DNA of 33,289 nucleotides from positions 1 to 33,289 of the forward strand of contig JAISVI010000022.1 in assembly GCA_031271665.1 (NCBI GenBank), given 5' to 3'. The notes under the pieces are model-generated. The model was given only the letters and a program-made list of their open reading frames with translations. It did not search any database and was not told where the DNA came from. Both the position numbers and the translations under genes were made by a program. Positions 1 through 8,641 of this stretch are shown here, in pieces. Source of the stretch: Oscillospiraceae bacterium (GTDB lineage: Bacteria > Bacillota > Clostridia > Oscillospirales > UBA929). Each line of letters starts with the position of its first letter. Positions within the stretch are counted from its first letter, which is position 1.

Positions 1-109
1 CTCTAAAAACGATATACCCCCGCCGACTGCGGTGTAACGCGGAAGCGCCGGAGGGCATATAATCGAAACGGGGAATCTATCCCTATCTTTTGTCGAAAGG
101 GGAATCGTT

Positions 110-802
110 TTGAAAAAGAAATTCTTGAGAAGATGTCTGCTGCTGACGCCTGTCATAGTTTTATGCGGTACGCTGTTCTTCTTGAACTACACTATTCAGC
201 TTTTTAAGGATACGGCCTATAAATTCGTCTATGATACCAACATCGGCTCTGTCCAGCGATTCACAAGAGAACTGCGCGAACTTACGGCGCAGGGGTATTC
301 ATCCAAAGAATACAGCGACCTCTATACAGTTTTAATAAACAGTTATAACAAAACCCTTGGAGAGAAGGACGCTATCGTCACTTTTTTGCTTGACGAAGAC
401 GGCGCGATACGCCACAGCAGCGAGGAAAACCAAAATTACCTGTCCGTAATGCTTGAGGACGACGACAATATGACCGTTATCAACTCCGCCTTCGCCGCAA
501 TGGGAGAGGGTGAAATCTCGCTTAAAAACGGCGGCAGGCAGGAAACTTTGTACTACAGCAGATATTACAGCGACGAGTATGACTATTGCCTGTTTATGAC
601 CGTGGACAGAGAGGTCGTTAACGCAGACCCCGACCTTCACGCCAACGGCGTGGTTATCCCCATTTGCCTTATTGGGCTTCTGCTTCTCTTTACGTTGGAG
701 GGCTGTATTTATCACTTGATCAAGGACGGTATACGCGACAGCGGGGGCAACGCAGAACAGGACAAAGGAACTGCAAAGCAAGGTGAGGAAGATGCAAATT
801 AA
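110..802 (+). CDS. Membrane-anchored extracytoplasmic sensor-like protein (TM - ~150 aa extracellular region - TM), no output domain
   Basis: ORF with TTG start preceded by AAAGGGG; hydrophobic segments LLLTPVIVLCGTLFFL and GVVIPICLIGLLLLFTLEGCIY flank a soluble region; short charged C-terminus. Confidence 0.6.
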   Translation: MKKKFLRRCLLLTPVIVLCGTLFFLNYTIQLFKDTAYKFVYDTNIGSVQRFTRELRELTAQGYSSKEYSDLYTVLINSYNKTLGEKDAIVTFLLDEDGAIRHSSEENQNYLSVMLEDDDNMTVINSAFAAMGEGEISLKNGGRQETLYYSRYYSDEYDYCLFMTVDREVVNADPDLHANGVVIPICLIGLLLLFTLEGCIYHLIKDGIRDSGGNAEQDKGTAKQGEEDAN

Positions 803-1100
803 CTTTGTTGAACTGCTGATAAACATAATCCTTGCCTCGTTCGGCGGACTAGTCCGGCGGATATCCGAACTTGAAAAGCAGGGTTCCGGCAAAAAAGCAA
901 CCGTGTCATACTACATTGCCGGCTCGCTTGTGTCTATGTTCGTGGGCATCGTTGTGTACATCCTTTGCAAGAATTTCGAAGCCTCGCAGTTCCTTACCGC
1001 CGGACTGACCGCGCTTGCGGGGTACGCGGGCGTACCCGTTCTTGATTTGCTTTCAGAGATTGCCAAAAAGAAGCTTAACAAACAGGCGGGCGCGGAGTGA
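783..1100 (+). CDS. Small phage-holin-like membrane protein
   Basis: ORF overlaps the upstream gene (GTG 783 or ATG 792); hydrophobic segments; 'LTAGLTALAGYAGVPVLDLL' resembles phage holin families. Confidence 0.55.
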   Translation: MRKMQINFVELLINIILASFGGLVRRISELEKQGSGKKATVSYYIAGSLVSMFVGIVVYILCKNFEASQFLTAGLTALAGYAGVPVLDLLSEIAKKKLNKQAGAE

Positions 1101-1178
1101 CGCAAAAAAGATCCGCAACTCCCCCGTAGGGAACGGCAACCGCATGAAGACACAAAATGCACAAAAACCGGCATCCTC

Positions 1179-1260
1179 ATGTAGGGGCGACCGTCCTCGG
1201 TCGCCCGCGCCTGCGGGATTTTCCGGAGTTACGGGCGGTCGGGGACGACCGCCCCTACAT
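1179..1260. repeat. Paired-hairpin inverted repeat (REP/BIME-like, GTAGGGGC...GCCCCTAC ends)
   Basis: ATGTAGGGGCGACCGTCCTCGGTCGCCCG near-inverted to CGGGCGGTCGGGGACGACCGCCCCTACAT; each arm is itself a perfect hairpin (GGGCGACCG-tcct-CGGTCGCCC at 1185-1206; GGGCGGTCG-ggga-CGACCGCCC at 1233-1254). Confidence 0.85.
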
Positions 1261-1355
1261 CTAGTCTGTGCAACTTGGACATTCATGCGTCAGCCGCGCC
1301 CCGTGGGGTGCGTTGCAGACCGCAGATAAACGCCGTAATTCAGATGGCGCGCCGA

Positions 1356-1372
1356 GGGCGTCGCGCCCTACA
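1356..1372. repeat. Short hairpin module GGGCG-tcg-CGCCC-TACA overlapping the TgpA-like gene stop
   Basis: GGGCG(1356-1360) TCG CGCCC(1364-1368) followed by TACA, same design as the other hairpin+CCTAC modules. Confidence 0.6.
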
Positions 1373-3815
1373 ACCTTCCAAGGACGTATCTTTGAAGCAA
1401 CATCAGCATTTTCCCGCGTTTGGTGGCTCGCAGCTGCAACTCAAGAAACTCAATCGCTTTTACCGCGGCAAGCCGCTGCTTTTCGGTTGGCGGCAACCCG
1501 CCGTAGACGGCCCGGCCGCGTATCTCCGCGATGCAAAGTAGCGCGCCGTTATCGTTCAGCGCTCCCCCGCAGCGCACCGCAAACTCCTGCGGCGTTTCCG
1601 TCCGTACAGGCGTGAAATGTAAAAGGCGAAGCATAAGCAGATAACGCTTATATATCCGCGCCACTCCCCTTATCCCGTAAGCCGTCCATGCAAGCCAGCT
1701 TCGGAAACGGTTTCGGCGGACGCCGTTATACGCAATCCAGACAAAAGCGGCAATAAGCGCAATTGCAACCCAGACAGTCCCGTATTCCCAAATGGTTTCC
1801 CGCGTGTTGGGCGCATCGTCGCCGGAGGAGACGTCCGTGGGAGGACGGGTTGGCGGAGGAGTCGGATCCTCGGTCAACCCTTCATCTCCGATTATCGGGG
1901 TAAAGGTGCTTTCGGGTTCTTCCCCCCTGTAAACCTCGCGGAACGCCTGACCGAAACCCGCCGTAGGTTCGTAGGGAATCCAGCCGATGCCGCCATAATA
2001 AACCTCTACCCATGCGTGCGCCTGCGACGCTTTGGCGTAGTAAAAGCCTTGGTATTTCTCGGGGTTAAACACAAACCCCTCTACATACCGCGCGGGTATG
2101 CCCGCCATGCGGCACATAACGGTCATCGCCGTTGCGTAGTAAGTGCAGTAGCCGCGCCTTGCGTCGAACAGGAAGTAATCCACGAAATCACGCCCCGGCG
2201 GGGTTTCCGGCATTTCCGTGGAATACGGGAACTGCGACGAAAGGTATTGCTCGATTGCCTCGGCCTTCTGGCGCATCGTCTCGGCGCCCGCCGTCAGTTC
2301 CTCGGTAAGATCGTACACCCTTTGCGGCAGAGTGTCCGGAAGCTGTAAATATGTCTCCCAGAATCGAGACGCCGTTTCAGAGTCGAAGGCGGGCGGTCTG
2401 GACATCTGGTATATGGGGTAAAAACTATTGCTTAAATCAAGCAGCGCATCCCACTCTTCGGGCGAAAGGTTATATTTAAAGTAATGAAAATCGTATGTGT
2501 CTTCCTTTCGCTGCGTTTCGTCCGCTGTAACTGTCTGCGTCCAGTCGATGTTAAACGGTTCCTCCCACCCCTCCTCTGCTTCCTGCGGACGGTAAAAGCT
2601 TGCAAAGCCGGACGGGATAAAAACGCTTCTTGTGGCGATATCCCAATAATGGACGGTAGCGCTTCCCAAAGCGTACCATTCGTATCCGGGTTCGCGCGCC
2701 AAAATACCTTGCGCTTCTCTTCCTTGAAGGTCGTTAAGCATTAAAGGAAGCTGATAGCGTTCGGCTGTTATTCTATCCGTTTCGGACGCGGCTTCGCCGC
2801 CGAAGGTCATTCTGTACCGAGCCATTATGTCGTAGAAGGGATATTCGCCGCCGCTGAACCATTCGTCAGAAAACTCTGCGCTGTTCTGCGGCGCTTGTCG
2901 CCAGCTTCGCCCCGTGTATTCCGACGAGGAAAGCCCCTTAAGATAAAGCGGCTCGTCGGCCGAGAGGTAAAGCATTGTTATGTCAGATGGGTCAAACGCG
3001 CCGCCCAGTTCGCTCTCCACGCCGCCGAAACTCCCCACCGCGACCTTTGTCACGGAAAACAGCCCGATGTCAGAAGTAAGCGTCTCATCTCCGAAAAGCC
3101 GCGCGGCTGTGTCAACCAGCCACTGACCGCGCATGCTTAAATCCGACGGCATAAACAAAAAAGCAAGAAGCAGCAATACCGCGCATGACGGGGCCATGCT
3201 TAAAAGAAACTTGTACCTTTTCCCGCTGTGCCAATCGGTTTGCTTTGTCGCCACCAACAAGATGCAGAAAAGGAATCCCCACAGATTCCACTCCGGGTAC
3301 ACAAAGCCCGTAAACTGCATTCCCATAAATACGAAAACACCGACAAGCAGAACCATACCCACATTTGCGCGATAGCGCGTCAGCATAAACATTGCCGCCG
3401 AAAACAGGAACGATACCGCCGCCGCGACAATTGTCCGGTATGTCGCGAATCTTGGCGCGTTATGCTCGGTTGACCACGCAATCCAACCGAAAAATTCACC
3501 CATCCAGTCAACTACAGGCTTCATTCCGCCAAACACCGTAAAAAGCGCGACCGCGCCGATAAATATGACAACAATCTTGACTATCGTCTTAGATGAAAGG
3601 CGAACCCATGACAGTACGAAGAACAGCAGATGCCAAAAAAGAACAAAGAGCAAAACCGTCCATGCGGAAAACTCAATCACTATGGTAAATTTTAAGGTAC
3701 ACAAAAGCAAAAAGCTTATCGCGGCGGAAATAAGCGCGTCGGTGGCTTCCGGTTTGTGGCTGCCCCGATAAGCTCCCGCCCCGGCGTTATTTAATCCGCG
3801 GCTGTCAGGATTCAT
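1368..3815 (-). CDS. TgpA-like transglutaminase-domain membrane protein
   Basis: N-terminal multi-TM region, transglutaminase core 'RRGYCTYYATAMTVMCRMAGIPARYVEGF...HAWVEVYY', C-terminal TM; start at MNPDSRG preceded by GGAGGGG (ORF open to 3857); next to DUF58 and MoxR genes. Confidence 0.88.
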   Translation of the reverse strand: MNPDSRGLNNAGAGAYRGSHKPEATDALISAAISFLLLCTLKFTIVIEFSAWTVLLFVLFWHLLFFVLSWVRLSSKTIVKIVVIFIGAVALFTVFGGMKPVVDWMGEFFGWIAWSTEHNAPRFATYRTIVAAAVSFLFSAAMFMLTRYRANVGMVLLVGVFVFMGMQFTGFVYPEWNLWGFLFCILLVATKQTDWHSGKRYKFLLSMAPSCAVLLLLAFLFMPSDLSMRGQWLVDTAARLFGDETLTSDIGLFSVTKVAVGSFGGVESELGGAFDPSDITMLYLSADEPLYLKGLSSSEYTGRSWRQAPQNSAEFSDEWFSGGEYPFYDIMARYRMTFGGEAASETDRITAERYQLPLMLNDLQGREAQGILAREPGYEWYALGSATVHYWDIATRSVFIPSGFASFYRPQEAEEGWEEPFNIDWTQTVTADETQRKEDTYDFHYFKYNLSPEEWDALLDLSNSFYPIYQMSRPPAFDSETASRFWETYLQLPDTLPQRVYDLTEELTAGAETMRQKAEAIEQYLSSQFPYSTEMPETPPGRDFVDYFLFDARRGYCTYYATAMTVMCRMAGIPARYVEGFVFNPEKYQGFYYAKASQAHAWVEVYYGGIGWIPYEPTAGFGQAFREVYRGEEPESTFTPIIGDEGLTEDPTPPPTRPPTDVSSGDDAPNTRETIWEYGTVWVAIALIAAFVWIAYNGVRRNRFRSWLAWTAYGIRGVARIYKRYLLMLRLLHFTPVRTETPQEFAVRCGGALNDNGALLCIAEIRGRAVYGGLPPTEKQRLAAVKAIEFLELQLRATKRGKMLMLLQRYVLGRL

Positions 3816-5067
3816 TCCGCCCCTCCATTCCGGCGACAAGGTCGCCATTGGGGTCAAGCGGGAACATGCGGACGTGACCCTGATTGTCGGAGAGCGGCAG
3901 GTTCTCGCCGGGTTCTCGCCTTACACGGAAAATATCGGCGTACGCACCCTGCGGAAGCGCGTCGAAGAATTCGTCGTCCGTATTCTGACATGTGAAAACC
4001 ATTACATAATGCGCGCCTGCGGCAATTTGTGAATTGGACGCGGAGGCTATAAGCACACTTGGCGAGACTGTGGAATCGAAAGCTGCGGTCGCGCATAAAT
4101 GATGTATGCGGTCAAATCCCGCCGCCTCATACGCGGTAAGCGTAATCGGCACTTGCCCCGTGTCGCAAGTAAATGTAAGTTCCGCCCCGCATGTAAGCGC
4201 GAATCTGGACGCCGCAAGCGCCGCCTCGATAACCGTATCCTGACAGGTAAGCGGGTCGAGTGCCAAAAACGGCCGCAGATCGAGTACGCACAGCACCCGC
4301 AGTTTTGACTCGCGCGCCAGAAGCCGGGTTGTAAGTTCACGTCGGCGGGCAGTAAGCTTCCAATGTATACGCGCCATGGAATCGCCCGGAATATACGGCC
4401 TTGTCTCCGGAAGAGTTTCGTCCGAATCAAGCGCCGTAAGGCGCGGACGCTCTTTCTCGCTAAGGCGCGACAGCGAAAAGCGCGTAAGCGTATGAAGGCG
4501 CGGCCACACGGTAACGCGCATATCCTGCGTCAATCTTCGGCTTATGCGAAGCAGCCGGAACGGGTCGGAGATGCCCATACTTTTGGCGCTTAAAGTGTAC
4601 TCTCCGCGATGAGGGAAAACAATGCTTTGCTTGTGGATATGACTGCTGAAAGGAAGAACACTTACGTTATATTTCCCGGATATCTCCCCAAGTTCGGCAT
4701 ACGGCGCCGTTACAATCTGCACCCATGGAAGCGGGAAAGGGCCTTTGTTGAACACGGCGAAAGCCCACTCAACGCTTGCGCCCCTTTGGATATCGCGCGG
4801 GTCAAGCCTCTGCTGTATTTTCACGCACAACGCGGCGGCAATTACATGCACGATTGCGTATGCAAACGCAATCACACAAAGGCCAAGCAACGCAAAAGCA
4901 AGCGTCCCGCCAAAAAGAAGCACGAGAAGCACACTTCCAAGCATTATGCTGATAAAGGTAATTCGTGATCCGCGCAAATCGGAACGCGTTTTTTTTCGTT
5001 TGACCTTCACTGCCTGTCTTACGACCCGGTCTGCTTTAAGCGTTGTAGCCACGTACGACCTCGGCAA
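3805..5067 (-). CDS. DUF58 domain-containing protein
   Basis: Two N-terminal TMs, then 'ETRPYIPGDSMARIHWKLTARRRELTTRLLARE' typical of DUF58; start codon uncertain (overlaps moxR end). Confidence 0.87.
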   Translation of the reverse strand: MPRSYVATTLKADRVVRQAVKVKRKKTRSDLRGSRITFISIMLGSVLLVLLFGGTLAFALLGLCVIAFAYAIVHVIAAALCVKIQQRLDPRDIQRGASVEWAFAVFNKGPFPLPWVQIVTAPYAELGEISGKYNVSVLPFSSHIHKQSIVFPHRGEYTLSAKSMGISDPFRLLRISRRLTQDMRVTVWPRLHTLTRFSLSRLSEKERPRLTALDSDETLPETRPYIPGDSMARIHWKLTARRRELTTRLLARESKLRVLCVLDLRPFLALDPLTCQDTVIEAALAASRFALTCGAELTFTCDTGQVPITLTAYEAAGFDRIHHLCATAAFDSTVSPSVLIASASNSQIAAGAHYVMVFTCQNTDDEFFDALPQGAYADIFRVRREPGENLPLSDNQGHVRMFPLDPNGDLVAGMEGRNES

Positions 5068-6013
5068 TCGATATGCGTGACAGTATTTCAGAAATAACGT
5101 CGTACTGTCTTACGCGTCTTAGTCGCGCCTCTTGGCGAAGAATAAGGCGGTGCGCCAATACAGGTTCTGCCATAGCCTTAACGTCGTCCGGCAGCATATA
5201 GCCCCTTCCGCGGGAAAGGGCGCGCGCCTGGGCGGCGCGGAACAGCGCGAGCGAACCGCGCGGCGAAGCCCCAAGCTCGATATCCGGGTGTTCGCGTGTG
5301 GCGCGAACCACGTCCGTTATGTACTCGTAAAGGGTTTCTTCCACGCGGATACCCCGGACAAGCTGTTGAAGCGCCAGAATATGTTTTGCCTGTATAACGG
5401 GCGTAAGCTCGTCCAGAGGGTCGGATTCCTTAAACCTGCGCAGTATTCCCCCCTCTTCTTCCCTTGCGGGATAGCCAAGGGAAATACGCAAAAGGAAGCG
5501 GTCCATCTGCGCCTCCGGCAACGGGTAAGTCCCAACGTATTCAAGCGGGTTCTGTGTGGCTATGACCATAAAAGGTTCGCCGACGCTGTGTGTTATACCG
5601 TCAACCGTAACTTGGCTTTCCTGCATAACCTCAAGCAGACTGGCCTGCGTTTTCGGTGAGGTGCGGTTTATTTCGTCCGCGAGAATAAACGAACTCATTA
5701 CAAGCCCCGGCCTGTACTCAAACTCGTTTGTTTTGGGGTTGAACATGGAAAAGCCCGTAATGTCGGACGGCAATATGTCCGGGGTGAACTGGATACGCTT
5801 AAACGAGCATCCAACGCTTTTTGCCATCGCCTGCGCCAGAGAGGTTTTGCCGACGCCCGGCACGTCCTCGATAAGCACATGCCCCTCGCACAAAAGCGCG
5901 AGAAGCGCCATCTCGGCCGCCCCCTCCTTCCCCACCAGTACCTTCGCGATGTTCCCTACTACCACTTGGCAGACTTTTTGACCGTCGGTGTAATCCGATT
6001 CCCCTGCTTGCAT
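5036..6013 (-). CDS. MoxR-family AAA ATPase
   Basis: Walker A 'EDVPGVGKTSLAQAMAKS', 'ILADEINRTSPKTQASLLEVMQE', 'ATQNPLEYVGTYPLPEAQMDRF'; start preceded by AGGAGGG. Confidence 0.95.
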   Translation of the reverse strand: MQAGESDYTDGQKVCQVVVGNIAKVLVGKEGAAEMALLALLCEGHVLIEDVPGVGKTSLAQAMAKSVGCSFKRIQFTPDILPSDITGFSMFNPKTNEFEYRPGLVMSSFILADEINRTSPKTQASLLEVMQESQVTVDGITHSVGEPFMVIATQNPLEYVGTYPLPEAQMDRFLLRISLGYPAREEEGGILRRFKESDPLDELTPVIQAKHILALQQLVRGIRVEETLYEYITDVVRATREHPDIELGASPRGSLALFRAAQARALSRGRGYMLPDDVKAMAEPVLAHRLILRQEARLRRVRQYDVISEILSRISIAEVVRGYNA

Positions 6014-6071
6014 ATCTGTGTACCCTCCTAATTATTATATATATATCTAAGGGTGTACTCCTTGTTTGTCA

Positions 6072-7760
6072 TTACAAGAGATTGATGTTGTTCAAACATT
6101 GTTCAACAATCTCATGTCGCCTAAAAGCAGCGGCAATTGTACGCCCATCCATATCTTTCAATGAATGACCAATAAAGCTAAGGCTATCATGCAGACGGCC
6201 AATTAAATAATTCTCACAATCGGCATAAAGTTTTTCTTTATGTTCTTCAAAAAACTCTTTAACTTCTTTAAAATTTTTATGCGATAGCTGGTCAAATTTT
6301 AAATTGAATTGCATCATTAATTTGCTTCCAATAATCATTGAAAGCAAATACTGACTATATTTACGCGTAGCTTGTACTTCTGAATTCGCAGAGAGTTTTC
6401 TTCGATTATTATCACAATAACGGAAGATTAAAACCGCCAATATCATTTGAGCGGCATTTAAATCCTTGAAAATAATATCATAATAATTATTAAAAAATTC
6501 GTTTTTCTTATGTTTTGCTAAATGAGGTCGGTTTCTCCAAATGGCTAACACAGACTCTGCTGCAACAGATGAAGGAATGATTTCAGACCAAATTTGATTA
6601 ATTTGGCTGTCTCTTTTCCGTTTATAAACATAACCTAATTGAGTGGCTCCTTGTTCCAATAATAGCTGTTCTTCTGAGTTTGATTTTAAATCCCGGAAAT
6701 CAACAGGGTTTTGGCTGTTGGTTGCCAAGGTAATATCTTGAACAACATTCTCATCAGAACTTACTTCATAAATACGCACAAGAACATCTACATCAGTAAA
6801 ATCAATGTCAGGGTTATCCTCCAATGTATGAAAAATTGTTTTACAGGTCTGCCCCCCATTGATAATTTGTATATTATCGGCTTTTAAAATCCAATCCTTG
6901 TCCTGTAAATAGTTCGCGGAAAATTTCTCGCAGACAATGGTAATACCATTGTTGAAGAAAAAGAAATTATTCCGATTATCTTCTTGCAAGAGGGTGTTGC
7001 GAATCCCTTCATTCACAAGGTTTCTTCCAAGAAATTTACGGATATTCTTCTCAAGAAGCTTATCACCCTCTTCTTTCATAAGCCGATGGACTTCTTTGAC
7101 ACTTAGTCTGCCAAGTATAACACTTTTATAATTAAAATCTTCGCGGATAGATTTTCCCTTTAGCTGAAGAGATGCGTTTATACCCTTTATTTTCATAGTG
7201 CGCGCTATAATATTTTCGTGATTATAATAATCAAATACGACTTGCTTTTGAGTTCCAAAATTATTGTCTATGTGTTGTTGTGCTGAATTGTCCCATTTAA
7301 TGCCATTGTTTATACATACAAACGTAACAAAAGGAATGTATCCGTCTAAAAGATATGACCGGATATCGGTTAAAACGGTTTTGCTGTTTTCATTAAGATC
7401 TATGTGTTTGTTAGGATCAAAAACACAACTGATTGCATTTATGGCCTTTACAATTGCATTTTCAGGATAATTTGCATCCTTTGAAAGATCCCTAGTATAT
7501 TTTGTTTGAAAAAGAATAACCGTTAATTGTGAATCTTCGGCCTCAGCTATAAACGCTGCATCAAATCCCCCGTCGGCACCCCCATCAGTAATGTATTGAA
7601 GTGCGTCGGAAACCTCTATCTCCAAATATGAAGCCACAGCCAATAATAGGAAAGCTTTTGATTTCTTTCTTTCCACGTCGGCGATGTCTGAAAAGAACTC
7701 GGGGTTTTCCTCGACAATATTGTCAACCCGATTATCAACAAGCTGTTTTGCAATGTTCAT
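6072..7760 (-). CDS. AIPR-family (abortive infection phage resistance) protein with putative N-terminal Mrr-like nuclease motif
   Basis: 'NNFFFFNNGITIVCEKF...IQIINGGQTCKTIFH' typical of AIPR; N-terminal 'GGADGGFDAAFIAEAEDSQLTVILFQTKY' resembles the Mrr-type D...QxK site; clearly lower GC than flanks; GGGAG upstream of ATG. Confidence 0.85.
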   Translation of the reverse strand: MNIAKQLVDNRVDNIVEENPEFFSDIADVERKKSKAFLLLAVASYLEIEVSDALQYITDGGADGGFDAAFIAEAEDSQLTVILFQTKYTRDLSKDANYPENAIVKAINAISCVFDPNKHIDLNENSKTVLTDIRSYLLDGYIPFVTFVCINNGIKWDNSAQQHIDNNFGTQKQVVFDYYNHENIIARTMKIKGINASLQLKGKSIREDFNYKSVILGRLSVKEVHRLMKEEGDKLLEKNIRKFLGRNLVNEGIRNTLLQEDNRNNFFFFNNGITIVCEKFSANYLQDKDWILKADNIQIINGGQTCKTIFHTLEDNPDIDFTDVDVLVRIYEVSSDENVVQDITLATNSQNPVDFRDLKSNSEEQLLLEQGATQLGYVYKRKRDSQINQIWSEIIPSSVAAESVLAIWRNRPHLAKHKKNEFFNNYYDIIFKDLNAAQMILAVLIFRYCDNNRRKLSANSEVQATRKYSQYLLSMIIGSKLMMQFNLKFDQLSHKNFKEVKEFFEEHKEKLYADCENYLIGRLHDSLSFIGHSLKDMDGRTIAAAFRRHEIVEQCLNNINLL

Positions 7761-7814
7761 AGTCCACTATCTCCCAATAACGAATAAAAACGCCCATGCA
7801 TTTTATACAAGAAG

Positions 7815-7844
7815 ATTATAGCATATCAGTCTATGCTTGTACAA
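7815..7844 (-). promoter_or_regulatory. Sigma70/SigA-type promoter driving the AIPR gene
   Basis: On the minus strand: TTGTAC - 18 nt - TATAAT with extended -10 (TGCTATAAT), about 55 nt upstream of the ATG. Confidence 0.7.
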
Positions 7845-7883
7845 TACTTTTTTCAAGTTTCACTACCGATTGACATAAAATGG

Positions 7884-7919
7884 CAAAGCGGACAAACGCA
7901 TTCGCATTTGTCCGCTTTG
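7884..7919 (-). terminator. Hairpin terminator after the DUF5610-like gene
   Basis: Perfect 13-bp stem CAAAGCGGACAAA / TTTGTCCGCTTTG with 10-nt loop; short TTTT tract on the minus-strand side. Confidence 0.6.
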
Positions 7920-7933
7920 GGGTGTTTTTAATG

Positions 7934-8569
7934 TTATCCGCCTGCCGCAATCGGGGCTGTGACGGGCGAGGCCGAGGTTGCCACGGCGTCAAACCCTTCC
8001 ATCACGGCGTCGTAAGTCTTTTGTGTAAGTTCGGGCATATCCCCGCCGGTCATCGTGGCTAGACGGGCAAAAGCGTCCTGCACGGCGGCGCGGTAACGCT
8101 CGGTCTTCGCGCTGTCGTTCTCGGACTGCTGACGGACGAAGTCCACGATCTGGGACGCGGCGTTCTCCGGGCTGAACGGGCCGTTTGCCCCGACCATTTC
8201 CCGCGCGTGCTTAAGAAGCTCTTCGCGTGAAGGCCCCATGCCCTTCGAGCGAAGGTTCGGGTCGATGCGAAGCGCAATATGACCGTAAAGCAATTTATAA
8301 AACTGATTACCCTCGCTGTATTGTTTCGTGATAATGCGTTCCGCCATCCTGCTTAAAATCATATCCTGCGCGTTGGGTTTGGCTTCGGACACATCTGCCT
8401 TGGAGTAGGTGGCGGAGGGCGTGGGCGTCATGCTCATATCTGCCTTTGCGGGCGTCGGTATGATATAAAGCGACGATTTGTTCGCCGACTGAGCCGCGTT
8501 CGCCGTATTTACCTGCGGCGGAGCGACGGGCGGCATTACCAAGCTGCTTCCTACAGACTTTACACTCAT
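7934..8569 (-). CDS. DUF5610-like hypothetical protein
   Basis: C-terminal 'PFSPENAASQIVDFVRQ...GGDMPELTQKTYDAVMEGFDAV' resembles DUF5610; start ATG preceded by GGAGGG (ORF open to 8584); low-complexity N-terminus. Confidence 0.55.
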   Translation of the reverse strand: MSVKSVGSSLVMPPVAPPQVNTANAAQSANKSSLYIIPTPAKADMSMTPTPSATYSKADVSEAKPNAQDMILSRMAERIITKQYSEGNQFYKLLYGHIALRIDPNLRSKGMGPSREELLKHAREMVGANGPFSPENAASQIVDFVRQQSENDSAKTERYRAAVQDAFARLATMTGGDMPELTQKTYDAVMEGFDAVATSASPVTAPIAAGG

Positions 8570-8641
8570 TTCGGCTCCCTCCAATTCTAAGATTAATATC
8601 GAAAGGTAAAACCGCGAACTTTAGGGAAATAATTGTGAGGT

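Noticed and set aside
58-63. TATAAT upstream of the 110..802 gene
   Set aside because: Good -10 hexamer but no credible -35 at normal spacing; not claimed as a promoter.
332-892. 186-aa minus-strand ORF over the sensor/holin genes
   Set aside because: Overlaps the better-supported plus-strand pair; less plausible protein.
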